DNA of 64,000 nucleotides from Akanthomyces muscarius (lineage: Eukaryota > Ascomycota > Sordariomycetes > Hypocreales > Cordycipitaceae), in assembly GCF_028009165.1 (NCBI RefSeq), contig NC_079244.1, forward strand, positions 1,302,001-1,366,000. Direction: 5' to 3'. A program made the translations under genes and the position numbers. Below the pieces are notes generated by a model. It did not search any database, was not told the origin of the DNA, and saw only the letters and a list, made by a program, of their open reading frames with translations. Below, in pieces: positions 44,550-56,079 of the stretch; position 1 is the first letter of the stretch; the number at the start of each line of letters is the position of its first letter.

Positions 44550-44929
44550 AAGCATCCCACGGTGATGCGAGAAGTACGACGAGTAAGGGGCTCTCTTCTA
44601 GGGCGACGGAATCGAACCAGCGGAGGATGAGATACCTTGTTTACATGCGTTAAGCGACCCGTTTTATTTTTGAATCTTGTAATAACAAACTCTTCAAGCG
44701 AAGAAGCTAGCGTGGAGCGATTGTAGTTGTGTTGACACAAATGTATAATTGATATTACGCTTCAATAGCTTCGTGTAGTCTGAGTACCATGCTGCCTGCG
44801 CTCATGTGACTATGTATGTTGGAAAATCGAAACCGTGAACGCCGTGTACCCGCCGCTCTCCCACCACGTTATAATAATATACAAGAAAATAAACCACGCC
44901 AAAGCGCAAAAGCTAATGCTTGTTCCCTA
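44550..44929. other. Convergent 3' region, bromodomain gene / GPI3
   Basis: 380 bp between the two stop codons. It includes an isolated tRNA-B-box-like sequence (44607-44617, minus strand) that does not fold into a tRNA. Otherwise it looks like 3' UTR sequence. Confidence 0.45.
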
Positions 44930-46464
44930 TCAAGTCGGCTTGGCAATACCACCGCCCTGCGAGGACGTGGATTGGTTTCTCGACTTGGCCTTGCGGTCCT
45001 TGGCGAGCTTGCGCGGCCAGTCCGGGCACGTGTCAATGTTCTCGCGAGGCAGGAAGACCTCGAGGACGAGGAAGAAGAGGTAGTCGATGACGGCGCAGAG
45101 GCAGAAGAGCTTGCCGGCCCATATGCCGCAGCCGTAGTAGCGCTTGAGGCGGTCGATGAGGGCAAAGTTGCGGACGCGGGAGCCGTTGTAGCCGCCCGTG
45201 TCGAAGCCGTAAAACTCCTCCTCGGTGATGGTGCCGGTAATGCCGTCATAGACGCGCTCGGTGCGCTGGGCGACATTGTCCCACGAGTACATCTTCTTGA
45301 CCTCGTCGTGGAAGCGGTCGGTGCGGACCTTGCCGGCGCGGACGGCGGTGATGGCCTTGCCGGTGGCGAGGACGAGGTCGTCCTCCTCGGGCTTGGCAAA
45401 CGTGGTCATGTGCGAGGGCAGCACCTCGGGGATGCCGCCGACCTGCGTGCAGACGACGTACAGGCCGCAGCTGGCGGCCTCGACGATGACGGTGCCAAAG
45501 GCCTCGGTGAGGGACGGGTGCAGGTAAATGTGGCCGCGGACCATGACGTCGCGCACCTCTTCGTGGCGGATGGGGCCGAGCATCTCGACGCGGTCCTGCA
45601 GGACGTTGTTTTCGATCATCTGCTCGAGGTCGATAGCCTTGGGGCCCGAGCCGGCAATGATGAAGCGCGTGTTGGGGTGGTTCTCGAGGATGCGCGGGAT
45701 GGCGGCGGTGAGAAGGTCGGTGCCCTTGTTGTAAAAAAGCCGCGAGATGACGACAATGGTAATCATGTCGTTGGGGCCGATGCGCGTAGGGCTGCGCTCT
45801 GGGCCAAAGGCGTGGCTTGGATCTCCTTGGATGGGGTAGTCGCGTGGGCGGAAGTTTTCCGCGACGACGGCATTGGGGATGACTGATACCATGAGTGGAT
45901 CTAACGAAGCTCTCAAGACTGTATTCTCTTTGCTGTAAAATGGTTAGGATTGACTGCAGAGAGTGTTGCGTAGCAGACTTGCCATGTGTGGCTGACACAT
46001 ATACTGTGATCAACATCGCTCAAGAAGAACTTGAGAAGCTTGTTGGTGAGAATACTCGCAGCATCAGCAAAGCCGAAAAGCGAGTGATCTGTGAATACGG
46101 TGCGCAGGCCCATTGTTCGGGCGTGCAGGATAGCCTCGTTGCACATGCTGCTTAAACTGCCATGGCCGTGTACAATCTCAATCTGCTCGCGGATGCAGAT
46201 GTTGCGGAAGATGGGAAAGAAGGAGAAGACAGTAGGGAAGGTGGCCTCGCGGTAGATGATTAAGAAGGGCACATAGTATACTTTGAGGCCATTTGTAAGG
46301 TAACGAACACCTGTGCGGTTGCCGTAGGCGTGTGTGATGATGATAACTTTGTGACCGCGGTCGATGAGCTTGCTCGAGACCTGGTAGATGTGCGCCTCGA
46401 CTCCTCCTGGCTGGGGGAAGAAGAAGTCGCTGACCATGGCGATATTGTACCTGCGGCGGCCCAT
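44930..46464 (-). CDS. gpi3: GPI-anchor GlcNAc transferase catalytic subunit Gpi3 (PIG-A)
   Basis: Two exons, 46464-45983 and 45932-44930, give 494 aa. The protein opens [20 protein letters not shown], the GT4 glycosyltransferase start of Gpi3/PIG-A, then IVHGHGS and [13 protein letters not shown]. The second half has [29 protein letters not shown] and [17 protein letters not shown], containing the EX7E motif. A single TM helix lies near the C-terminus ([20 protein letters not shown]), fitting the ER enzyme. It transfers GlcNAc from UDP-GlcNAc to phosphatidylinositol, the first step of GPI synthesis. The intron has donor GCAAGT instead of GT, with branch CCTAAC and acceptor ACAG; only this junction restores the conserved [11 protein letters not shown]. 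It is divergent from DBP6 (385 bp between ATGs). Confidence 0.96.
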
Positions 46465-46849
46465 GGTGGGCAGCTATGCTAAGAGGCAGTTACCGCAGCT
46501 TGTGTCGTTTTGTATTTGGCGACTACCTATGAAGCGCCTCATGAGATGTGGGATGTGGTGTTGAGATGAGTTACAGGGAGCTCCTAGCTGGCCTCCAGCA
46601 GCCACGGCCCCTGGCGATGCGCCTGCAACGATTGGCTGCGGCACGGCGACCCCTGCGCCCAGCTATGGCTAATGGGTCTTATCGGTTAGCGGTGAAGGCG
46701 AGCAGAACCTCGATAAGCCGTGGCGCGCCCAATTTTTTGGGTAGCAAGCTGCTAGTGGCGGGACAATTTACAAGAAAAAAAAAGTCAATAAGACAATCTC
46801 TTCCAGTCGCATCACGACACCAGCATTGGCCATTGGGTCTCGCCACACA
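46465..46849. promoter_or_regulatory. Shared divergent promoter, GPI3 / DBP6
   Basis: 385 bp between two head-to-head start codons, including ATTGG (CCAAT-box) elements, for example near 46632. Both genes are housekeeping, so shared control is plausible but not shown. Confidence 0.5.
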
Positions 46850-49279
46850 ATGTATGCTCGATATGTGCCTTCAGCAGGCGGGCAGACTGCTGCGGCTAGC
46901 TCTGGCGAGTATACTGCTCGCCATGTGCCTGAACAGCCGTATGCGCCAGTTGCAGAGCGCCTAGAAGACGATTCCAAGTCGAGAAAATCAAAAAGGAAAA
47001 GGGCCAGCGCGGATGTGACAAGCGAATCGACAGACAGAAAGTCGAAAAAGTCCAAAACAGCCGACCGAGAATCAGACGAAGAGACGGCCCCCACGAAGAT
47101 GAAAAAGGACAAGAAGGACAAAAAGAAGAAGAAGAAGAAGAGGCGCACCGACGACGACGAGGAACAAGAGAGACAATTAAGTGAAACTGTCGACGATAAT
47201 GGTGATGTTGGCATCGCTGGAATGGAGACTGCTACGTCTACGGAAAAAAAGAAAGCCAAGCGCGAAAAGAAGAAGCGAGCCGAAGAGCCACCCGCCGAGG
47301 ACGACGATGACGACCAAAATGGGAGACACAAGTCTGTTCTCGAACAAATGGCCAAATCATTAAAGATGTCAAGTGAAGCAGCTGCAAATCAGACTGCCGA
47401 GGAGCCTGAAGAGGAAGTCGAACAATACGGTCTGGAACCGCTTCCCCAGCCTGAGCAGCCAGAGGAAGAGGACGCAAAACCCACATACGATACCCTGCCT
47501 TCTTGGCTATCAGCTCCCATCCGTGTATCGCAATCTACACGAACTAGCTTTACCGATGCAGGGATTCCCGCCAAGACGGCTGAAGTATTACAAAACAAGG
47601 GTTACGCCGAGGCATTTGCCGTCCAGACCGTCGCTATTCCGCTTTTGCTACCGAACAACAAGAACCTTCCTGGTGATCTTCTAATATCGGCAGCAACTGG
47701 ATCTGGCAAAACGCTAGCCTATGCGTTGCCCATTGTCAACGACATTAGTCAGGGTGTGGTGACGAGGCTGCGCGCACTGGTAGTGCTACCCACGCGAGAA
47801 CTCGTCCGCCAGGCGCAAGAAGTGTTTGAGCTCTGCTCCAGGGCGTACGAGGGAAGCGACCGGAAACGCGTGCGCATAGGTGTCTCGGTTGGTAGTCAGC
47901 AGCTCAAGGTGGAGCAGGAGACGCTCATTGAGCGCGGATCAAGATACGACCCGGAAACATATAAGACGATACTTCAGCAAAACCTCAACGCCAAGGGTTT
48001 GCCCGAGTCGGCGGACCTCGACATTGATGACGAGGATAGAGATCCACGATTAGGGCCATGGGACGGCGAAGTGACCGAATTCTCATCGACCGTTGACGTG
48101 CTCATCTGCACGCCTGGTCGTCTTGTCGAGCACATTGAGCAGACGCCCGGCTTCGACCTCGACTACGTGCGCTGGCTTGTCGTCGACGAAGCTGACAAGC
48201 TGCTCGCGCAGAGCTTCCAGGGCTGGCTGGAGACGGTCATGGCCAAGTTCCAGGTGTCGCGGTACGGCGCGCGCGACTTTCCCGACATACCATACAGTGG
48301 CGTGCGCAAGGTGATCCTCTCAGCGACGCTGACGCGCGACCTGAGCCTGCTGAACCGGCTGGCGCTGCGCCGGCCGCGGCTCATCGTGCTGGATGCCGAC
48401 GACGCCGCGGCCGCTCAAGTCTCGGAGCACACGTTGCCGGAGCTACTCAGGGAGTATGCCACGCGTGTGCATGACGTCAACCTCAAGCCGCTGTACCTGC
48501 TGGAGCTTCTGCGCGGTGGCATCATGGCGGCGGAAGAACCCGAGAAGGCGCCTGTGGCAAACGCCGACGTCGAGCCCAAGGCTGTCGCGTCAGACTCGAG
48601 CTCGGATACTTCCAGCTCAGACTCGGATTCGTCGTCTGACAGTAGCTCTGATTCAGACTCGGACTCGGACTCGGATAGCAGCTCTGACTCCGGTTCAGAC
48701 ACGAGCTCAGACTCAGACTCGGACTCGGACTTGGACACCTCCGCACCCCCCACGCCAAAGAAGGCCACGAAGCTCCCCATGGCCCTCATCTTCACAAAGT
48801 CCAACGAATCCGCGCTGCGTCTGTCGCGCCTCCTCGCGCTGCTCGACCCATCCCTCACCTCGCACACCAGCACCCTCACATCCACCACCGCCACCTCGCA
48901 GCGGCGCAAGACGCTGCGCGCCTTCACCGACCCGTCGTCGCCGATCCGGCTCATCGTCGCGTCGGACCTCGTCGCGCGCGGCATCGACATCCCCAACCTC
49001 GCGCACGTCGTCAACTACGACCTGCCGCCGAGCCTGGCGAGCTACGTGCACCGTGTGGGCCGCACGGCGCGCGCCGGCCGCGCCGGCCGTGCCTGGACGC
49101 TGGTGGCGGACGGCGAGAGCGGCTGGTTCTGGGGCAAGATTGCCAAGGGCAGCGGCATCCGCCGCGCGCACAGGGTGGAGCGCGCGAGGATCGAGGAGAT
49201 GCCCGAGGAGCGCGTGCGCGAGTACGAGACAGCGCTGGAGAAGCTGGGCCAGGAAGCGCACGAGCGGCGCAGGAGATAG
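46850..49279 (+). CDS. dbp6: DEAD-box RNA helicase Dbp6
   Basis: Single exon, 809 aa from ATG 46850. The N-terminal 200 residues are charged with Lys-rich runs. The helicase core follows: LPSWLSAPIRVSQS, AATGSGKT (Walker A, about residue 281), PTRELVRQ, VVDEADKLL (motif II, about 445), SATLTRD (motif III), then VASDLVARGIDIP and HRVGRTARAGRAG (motifs V-VI). In yeast Dbp6 acts in early 60S ribosomal subunit assembly in the nucleolus; the animal relative is DDX51. A roughly 50-residue block of almost pure Ser-Asp (about 580-630) is inserted between the two RecA domains, and its DNA is a degenerate TCNGAY array. The gene is divergent from GPI3. Confidence 0.93.
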   Translation: MYARYVPSAGGQTAAASSGEYTARHVPEQPYAPVAERLEDDSKSRKSKRKRASADVTSESTDRKSKKSKTADRESDEETAPTKMKKDKKDKKKKKKKRRTDDDEEQERQLSETVDDNGDVGIAGMETATSTEKKKAKREKKKRAEEPPAEDDDDDQNGRHKSVLEQMAKSLKMSSEAAANQTAEEPEEEVEQYGLEPLPQPEQPEEEDAKPTYDTLPSWLSAPIRVSQSTRTSFTDAGIPAKTAEVLQNKGYAEAFAVQTVAIPLLLPNNKNLPGDLLISAATGSGKTLAYALPIVNDISQGVVTRLRALVVLPTRELVRQAQEVFELCSRAYEGSDRKRVRIGVSVGSQQLKVEQETLIERGSRYDPETYKTILQQNLNAKGLPESADLDIDDEDRDPRLGPWDGEVTEFSSTVDVLICTPGRLVEHIEQTPGFDLDYVRWLVVDEADKLLAQSFQGWLETVMAKFQVSRYGARDFPDIPYSGVRKVILSATLTRDLSLLNRLALRRPRLIVLDADDAAAAQVSEHTLPELLREYATRVHDVNLKPLYLLELLRGGIMAAEEPEKAPVANADVEPKAVASDSSSDTSSSDSDSSSDSSSDSDSDSDSDSSSDSGSDTSSDSDSDSDLDTSAPPTPKKATKLPMALIFTKSNESALRLSRLLALLDPSLTSHTSTLTSTTATSQRRKTLRAFTDPSSPIRLIVASDLVARGIDIPNLAHVVNYDLPPSLASYVHRVGRTARAGRAGRAWTLVADGESGWFWGKIAKGSGIRRAHRVERARIEEMPEERVREYETALEKLGQEAHERRRR
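48592..48738 (+). repeat. Ser-Asp low-complexity array inside DBP6
   Basis: About 150 bp of near-repeating TCN-GAY/AGY codons encode mostly Ser and Asp. It lies between the two helicase domains and is a candidate for length variation and casein-kinase-2 type phosphorylation (S-D-x-D/E contexts). Confidence 0.8.
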
Positions 49280-49618
49280 CGCGCGCGGAAGGGGGAAGTG
49301 CATCAAGCATAGCAATTGTATTTTAAGACGGCATCTTTTGCAAATTAATGGGTACAAATGTGAAACGAATCATTATTATCTGCAAGCGCGAAGCAAGCAG
49401 CGTCTTGACTATGATTGATGACATGCTCTACTAAAAGTGAACAAGCGTACGAGTGAGATCGGTGAAGCTGAATGGAAAATAGCCGCAAAACAAACGCCTA
49501 GCTAAATCAAATGCGTAAACGACATCACAACAAGGCCTGACCTCTTCCATTACCATCATCGTCCGCGGCATCGCATCAAGGCCCGCATTCTTTCCACCAC
49601 CATCCTCGTCCATGCGTG
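49280..49618. other. Convergent 3' region, DBP6 / tetraspanin
   Basis: 339 bp between stop codons, AT-rich, without a supported gene; both 3' UTRs presumably lie here. Confidence 0.5.
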
Positions 49619-50634
49619 TTATCGAGCCGCCTCAGCATAAGTTGACGGTCCAGCAACAGGAGCAGAAGAGGCAGCTTGTTGGGACGTCCCTTCGCCGCCT
49701 AGCAGTCTGCTATGTTCATCGTACCCCTGCTCTTCTTCATCTTCTGGCGTGCGGAGAGCAGTCCACCAGCTTGTACCAGACCGCATGAGGACAAGACCGA
49801 GTATCTAGAGGGAATGTCAGGTTTTCTCTTCTTGCTTTCTTTTTTTCAAGCACCTGCGTTGGCATGCTGCTTTTCTTCTAGTTACGCACCTGCATCAAGC
49901 CCACCGCGAGGACGACACCAAACGCAATGCCTGAGTGCGTCTCCATGGCGCCCCTCCACGGCCCCTGGCACGCGCGATCGCGGCCGTAAATCTCGGCGCA
50001 CGTCTGCCGAATAAGGCTCTGGAACGGAAACGCCCGGTCATCGACGGCCGCGTACCCGCAGCACCGGAGCGTGTCCTGCACGAAGCGAATGGACTCGCCG
50101 TCGCGCGCGGCGTACAGGGCCTGCCACTCGGCGTCGAGCACGCAGTCGAGCGCCTTGGAGCGCACGAAGCCGCCCGCGAGGATGGTGGCGAGGGCCGTGG
50201 TGGTGACGGCCTGGAGGCCCTGCAGGGCGACGGGCATGACGCGCTGGAACCAGTGGTCGTCGTCGCGGTTGTCGTCGTCGTCGTCGGTGGCGGTGGCGGA
50301 CGAGTTGCGCAGGAGGTTGGGGTAGACAAAGGCGTTGAGAAAGGCGGCGACGGGGAGGATGATGGTGAGGATGGTGATGGTGGAGGAGATGGGCAGCGAG
50401 AGGTGCAGGCTGTGGAAATGAAGGACCCTGCGATGGGACATCAGCGCGAGGCTTCTCAAAGTAGGCATATCGGAGACGGGACTTACACGGCGATGGCGAA
50501 GAGCACCAAGCTGGCCTAGTATTGCAGAATTAGCAAGAAATCGTGCAAGAGACGGAAAGACACGTCAAAATGGATGTCTAGCTGCATTTCCGTACCGTCA
50601 TGTAGACGATGCCTGGGTTAAAGTTGGCCGCCAT
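49619..50634 (-). CDS. Fungal tetraspanin
   Basis: Four exons, 50634-50596, 50515-50487, 50427-49890 and 49804-49619, join in frame to 263 aa. Donors are GTACGG, GTAAGT and GTGCGT, with acceptors CTAG, GCAG and CTAG. The protein has four TM helices: the first begins at ASLVLFAIAVVL, the next is STITILTIILPVAAF, the third lies around ALQGLQAVTTTALATIL, and the last is IAFGVVLAVGLMQILGLVL, created by the final splice. The large extracellular loop carries RCCGY (the CCG hallmark) plus two later Cys in TCAEIY and RACQG. The cytosolic tail is acidic and Ala/Ser-rich. Fungal tetraspanins organise membranes, and Pls1-type members control appressorium function; which subclass this is cannot be told by eye (Tsp3-like is my guess). 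Confidence 0.85.
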
Positions 50635-53600
50635 ATCGTCGTGTGTTTGCACGGTCGCTAGAAACAAAATTTCCCTGGCTTCAAGCCGTCCCTGTCACGA
50701 TATGCCTGGCGCGCTCGGCAATTTCCTAGCGACAAAGGCGTCGAACAAAGTCAAGAGTAGTGTTCGTATCGAGGCGAAATTTGCGCAGCGACACAAAAGA
50801 AATAGAAAAGGAGAGGAAGAAAAGAGGTAGCTATAGCTCAGGACTCGGGCTACACCAGAAATAAAAAAGTGACACATGGGGAAATGTGATCATCTGAAGG
50901 GGGAGGGGGTGGCTTGTCCCTGGTTGCCACTAGTCGACCGCATCACAAGACAGGGAGCATCAACATGCACAGTGACGCTATACCAAGGGGTGACATTTAC
51001 GCACGCAAGGAGGAGATGGAAATAAAGGGAAATGATACGGTGAGCTGCCAGCTGGGCATTTTCCCCCAAGCTGACCGAGATGCGGTGCAGGGTCCAGCTG
51101 TAGAGCAATGCTGCGCTGCTACAGTATGACGTCTTGGGGTGAGACATTCAATGAGAGGGGCAGAGGGCGAGGTCGATGAGCTGGGTAGGGGTATGTGAGT
51201 GCGCCGAAGACAATATCTGGCCATCGTGAAATTATGATGGTGAAATTACATGCGTGTGCTTCAACCTCGATTCCATGCTGTCGATCCGCACTGGCTGCGG
51301 TGGTGTAATCGCTCTGCAACGGAACATACCTAGGGAGTGTAGCATTTGCACTCTTGGATCGAGTTAAGATAGGGTATTCAATCCATCCAGATTGTGGAAG
51401 ATTGGGAGCCTTTGCTTCGCCGTTTACCGCGTATATTTCAAGAGAAGTATCGCAGTGTATCAAGCAGGGTGGCCGTGATGACGATGACGACAAAGTTCTC
51501 AGCAAGCACCATATCTTTTTCAACAAATGGTGAAATTATTCCCACTGATGTCAGGTAAAGACTTCAACACCGCTGGAAATGTTAATGTAAGGCGACGACG
51601 GGGCCAGATTTGGTCGCAACCAGACCAGACCCGAGCTTGCAAGCGTGTTCAGTATTCTCTGATGCCAACTCCCGCACAGTTGCAGGCTGCCGTTGAAATA
51701 ACAGTTTGCTTGTTAGTCTGTTATCAATATGCTTCGACAACTCGAATTTACGGAAATCTGTGGATATACCGGGCTCTTTGTGACGCTCCAGCTTTCGGCA
51801 ACGCGTTCGCGAGAACATCTCGTGCTTTGAACAGCTAGGTGCAGTGGGTGATATCCAGTACCAGCTACCTCCGTTTTCTGGACCAAAAGATCTTTGTCTG
51901 CTGCACCAACATCGGCCAACAGCTGCTCAAATCCAACCCTTGGCGGATACAGCGCGTGTCTACATGCAGCTGACCTCATTCAGTTTGAGAGTGTTATTTT
52001 GGAGTGCCGAACAGTTGACCTTATGCAAGGGGACCGACTACAGTATCTGTTTCTTTTTTCGTGGAGTGACACGTAGCCCTCATATTTTGATTAGATCCCC
52101 AGGCTCATAATGACCGTCTTATTGTCGCTCGGCGAAATCCCGAACGGTGTTTGTCCCCTAAGCGCATAGTTGCACGAACACGAGTGATCAACCGCCCCGG
52201 CATTTCCTAGTCATCATATTTGACGAATCTTTTATATTGCATGCCGCGATCACCAATTACCAGCGCGAATGTGCCATGTTACAGATCCTGTAGCGGTGAA
52301 CTAACAAGGCGACGTGAGTGTGTTGAGTGTCACCTCTTGCAGCACAATATTTGGCTGCACTCTGTTGATCTGGGTATCAGCGGCAGCAGGCCAAAGATGG
52401 ATTGTAGACCAAACTGTGTACTTGAAGTCGTTGGAGCATGGCACCCGAATTACATGGCGCGTTATGCGTGTAAAGTGAGAGACTGGTTTGAACTTTGACT
52501 TTTCAAGTGTGCGGCGACCTTTCGCGGCTTCGACAGGCAATCAGGCGATTCCCCGCAGATTATATTAACCAATAGTCGCAAGCCGAGCCAGCCATTGTGA
52601 TGAAGAGGCCAAATTGGCACGCTAGGCCACGTGGAGTATAATGCCCGGGCGCACGCTGGACCTCGTATCGGCCGCCTACAGGGCAGTTATTCTCGTCCTA
52701 GCGCATGCCTCTAATGCCTGTAGGGACAATCAGCGGCTGCATGCGGTGTGAGCTATGCCAAGTCAGGGCACATTGATGAGCGCTGGAGAGCGTTGAGATT
52801 GCGCGTCATTGCCCACAGGACGGTGGAACTGGCGGTCGCTCGCGATGGGCGCCATCTATGTCATGGAAAGGGCTCTGACTTTGAGATGGAAGGTGGTATT
52901 AGAGTTCGCTGGATGCGGAAGGACAGAAGAAGAGTAAAACAAACGCAGAGCCATTGTTAGTAGATTGCCGAGAAAAAAAAAAGGTAGTGTTCTTGCTTTG
53001 GCGGCGCTGACGACTTTGCCAACGCGTGTTGCAGCTCCATGCAGCCACACAATATCAAGCCACAGTGTTGACTGAGTGGCTATCCAGGGACAACAAGGTT
53101 TGGACTCGCCCGCACTGGGAGCCCACCTGGCCTGGCACACCCAACGGCGGGTGCAATGCCAACTGTGTGTCCCGGATAACCAAGAAACATGCTACTTAAC
53201 AGCAGGCCGATTTATCTCAAGTATACACAAGAAAGAAGACGACGAGAATCAAGGACGCAACTTTTGTTCATTTTTTTTTTTTTTGGCATCTCTAGCAAAA
53301 GCACAATGATATTCTACTGGTAACGTTAGAGTGCTTGACTGGCGGCCACCTGCCTCTCGCGAATTGCCTAGCGCTGGCCAGTGCTGCACGAATCCTCCTG
53401 CCAAGAAAAACATCTGGACCCAGCCCCTCTTTCCAGAGGATCTCTACAGGGGTCTCCAGTGGACAGACACCCGGGAATGGCACAGCCTGCCTGACGCACC
53501 TGGCTCCTGCACCGCAGCACTGCAGCACCGCAGCACCAGTGAGCGTGCTGTCAGGCCCTGCCACAGCCTGCCGCACGGTGGGAAACAGGGGAAGTTGCAG

Positions 53601-54203
53601 CGCTGAAGCAGCCCTCGAGGCGCAGCGACTCACGCTCCTTGGACCTTGACTCTGGAAGAAGGCTGCCGGGATGCCAAGATGCCCACCACCCATCCTGTCC
53701 ACGCCAGCGAGCCTGATTCCGCCCGTCCACCGTCTTGCCCACGATGCCATACACCTTCTAAAAGCATTTTCATCACTTCATCATTCTTTTCCTCGCATCA
53801 TTCTTCGCTTGCAAACGGCCACCTTTCGCCACGACTTTGCGCGCTCGCAAGTTGCATCCCGGCTTCTTCTTCCCCGCCCGGCACTTGCACTGCAGTAGTC
53901 CGAGTTTTGCCCCGTCGGCTCGGAACGCCTTGCCAGTGTCGAAAGCAACCCTCCTGCTGTCCACCTTGTCTTGATCGCGAATTGGAACTTTTGCACCTTG
54001 GCCGCCTCGAAACCATTCTTTGCCGTGGCGGGTTCCTCTTCGCCCCTTTGTCGCCAATCGCCCGTCGCCGCGCCGCGACGACAAAAACGATTTACCCGCA
54101 AAACCGCCTTTGCGCCGTACCGGCCGCCTCTCGACACATCCGACGCTAATTCGATAATGTGAGTTGACGCAGACCGTTTGCGCAACGGTTCTGCATCAAC
54201 ACC
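50635..54203. other. Long gene-poor interval (3.6 kb)
   Basis: Small ORFs only, none with domains. It includes poly(dA) near 52971-52982, poly(dT) near 53269-53284, and from about 53640 a strongly pyrimidine-rich stretch that looks like the promoter and 5' leader of the 7TM gene. No RNA gene was recognised. Confidence 0.45.
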
Positions 54204-56079
54204 ATGCCCGACATCAGCGGCTATGAAATCTTTCACTTTGTCTGCGACGCCCTTCTCTTCGTCACCCTCGTCGCCTCGATAACCTTTGCCATCTGCGCCG
54301 CCGTCCGGCTGCATCGTCGCCGCGACCCAGCCCGCAGAGTCTTTTCTTGGGTCAAGATCGCATGGCTCCTCTTCACCATGTACGTTGATTCTGCGACGCG
54401 CCGCATTGCCAAAACAACAATCATTGGCCCAGTCTTGCTAACGTTGATCTCTTGAAAGTGCCGTTTTCACCAGCTTCATCGAAGCAGCAACTGTCACCGT
54501 CACATCTCGCGTCTACCAGGCGGCGTATTACTCCGTCAGCGATGTGCAGGACGATGAGGTCGACTTGATCGCTCGCATCTCCTCTGGTGCTTCCGCTCTA
54601 GCCCATTGCTTCAACGTCTTTGCAGAGGTAATCGTCTATCTCACTCTCGCTAGCTTCATCCGATGCATTCGCCTTGCCGGCCCTCACGACGAGAAACATG
54701 CCCGTCGCCATAGATGGTCTCGATACTCCGCCTACGTTATTTCCTTCGGCATCACCATTCTTTCCCTTGCCGTCTTTAGTGTTGGCCTCTACTGGGTCGT
54801 TTTGTCAGAAATCTCGTCGTCCAGCAACGGTATTGCCTGGGACAGATACTACAACAACTACATCGTTGCCTCAGCGATCATGTCTCTCATATGCCAGGCA
54901 TTCCTTGCGTTGCTCGCTATTTCTATGCTGATCCGCTCTTGCGTCTTGCGGCGCAAACTTCGCGCTTCAAAGTCGCTGCATAAACCCATGAGGTATCTCA
55001 TCGCCTGCTGCAGCCTCTGGGTCGTGCGTGCTGCCTTTGATATCTACTCCATCGTTTTCCAAACAATCGCCCCAGGCTACTTTGCCCCATCGGTCGACGC
55101 CGTCACCAGTTTCAATGAAGTACTATGCGTCATCTTCATGACATGGCCTGTTTTCATCATTCTCGTCATTCTGTACTATCTGGGTCTGGATATGAAGACT
55201 GGACTCTTGTCCACCGGCAGCCCGTTGCTCATGGACGATGGCGAAAGTCAAGCAGCTTCTTCGGAATTCCTGTCCCCGGAGCAGCCGATTGTTACGCCGA
55301 TGACTGAGCGCACCACTGCCCCAACTTTGACTCCCGTGTCCCAACGGCCGGAGAGCTTATTCGCGTGCGACGGCCTCGCTGACGCACCTCCTGAGTATTC
55401 TCCGCCAGCTGCGCAGCACAATATCGCTTCGGGCACTGCAGCTCCACCTTTGGCCCGAGTCCCCATTATCAGACGGCCTGTTGCCCCTCGTGCTACAGAA
55501 TCTGGAGAGCAGGGACGACAATCGGAGGAAGCGTCCGAGGTGCCTGCCCGTCAACTTGGTACTGCAACACGGCAAGCCGCAGCTCCTTCACCAACGGACA
55601 ATACCACGCAGACGTCCCCACTGCCCCTCGAACGTAGTAGTTCGGACGAGCATGGCACGCAGGCTACCAGTACTCTATCGGAGGGTGAGTCTATGGGCCT
55701 TTATCATCAAGCCGATGGCCGGGCTCCAGAATCAGAGTTATCCAGCGCGTTGCCATCCCACGACGAAGCAATGGGCTTATACCACCAAGCTGATGGTCGA
55801 CCCCCAACATCGGAAGCCAACTCGTCGGATGTCTTGCCCTCACACGAAGAGAGCATGGGCTTGTTTCACCAAGCGGACGGCAGGCCACCGGGGGTGGGTA
55901 GCGGCGTTGTGCCCCCAGACAACTCCAATGCCGTCGTTTATCATCCTTCTGCCGACAGACCGGAAACGATGACTGCCCCTCCTTCGCATGACGAAGCTAT
56001 GGGCTTGTATCACCAAGCTGATGGCAGGGTACCCGTCTCGGAAGTGCTGCCACCAGAAAAGGAGAAGCAGAAGAATTAA
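54204..56079 (+). CDS. Seven-TM membrane protein with C-terminal HQADGR repeats
   Basis: Two exons, 54204-54379 and 54459-56079, with a 79-nt intron (donor GTACGT, branch GCTAAC, acceptor AAAG), give 598 aa. About seven hydrophobic helices occupy residues 8-240: LLFVTLVASITFAICAAV, IAWLLFTMIAVFTSF, FNVFAEVIVYLTLASF, AYVISFGITILSLAVFSV, AIMSLICQAFLALLAISML, YLIACCSLWVVRAAFDIYS and IFMTWPVFIILVILYYLG. This is GPCR-like topology, with a short N-terminus outside. The tail of about 350 residues is disordered and ends with four copies of (E/D)(S/A)MGL(Y/F)HQADGR at about 469-480, 495-506, 523-534 and 571-582, plus a degenerate copy near 549-562. I do not recognise the family. The repeats may be a docking or scaffold motif. 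Confidence 0.85.

Noticed and set aside
44607..44617. tRNA B-box-like GGTTCGATTCC on the minus strand
   Set aside because: The flanks do not pair as a T stem and no acceptor or anticodon arm can be built, so it is not a tRNA gene; a very old tRNA-derived fragment is possible.
44816..45886. 356-codon plus-strand frame over GPI3
   Set aside because: Antisense shadow of the GPI3 second exon; no motif and biased composition.
48393..49418. 341-codon plus-strand frame overlapping DBP6
   Set aside because: Shifted frame of the DBP6 helicase domain; Arg/Ser/Pro-rich with no domain.
53646..54149. 167-codon plus-strand frame before the 7TM gene
   Set aside because: Pyrimidine-rich sequence typical of a 5' leader gives Ser/Pro/Cys-rich translation; no domain.
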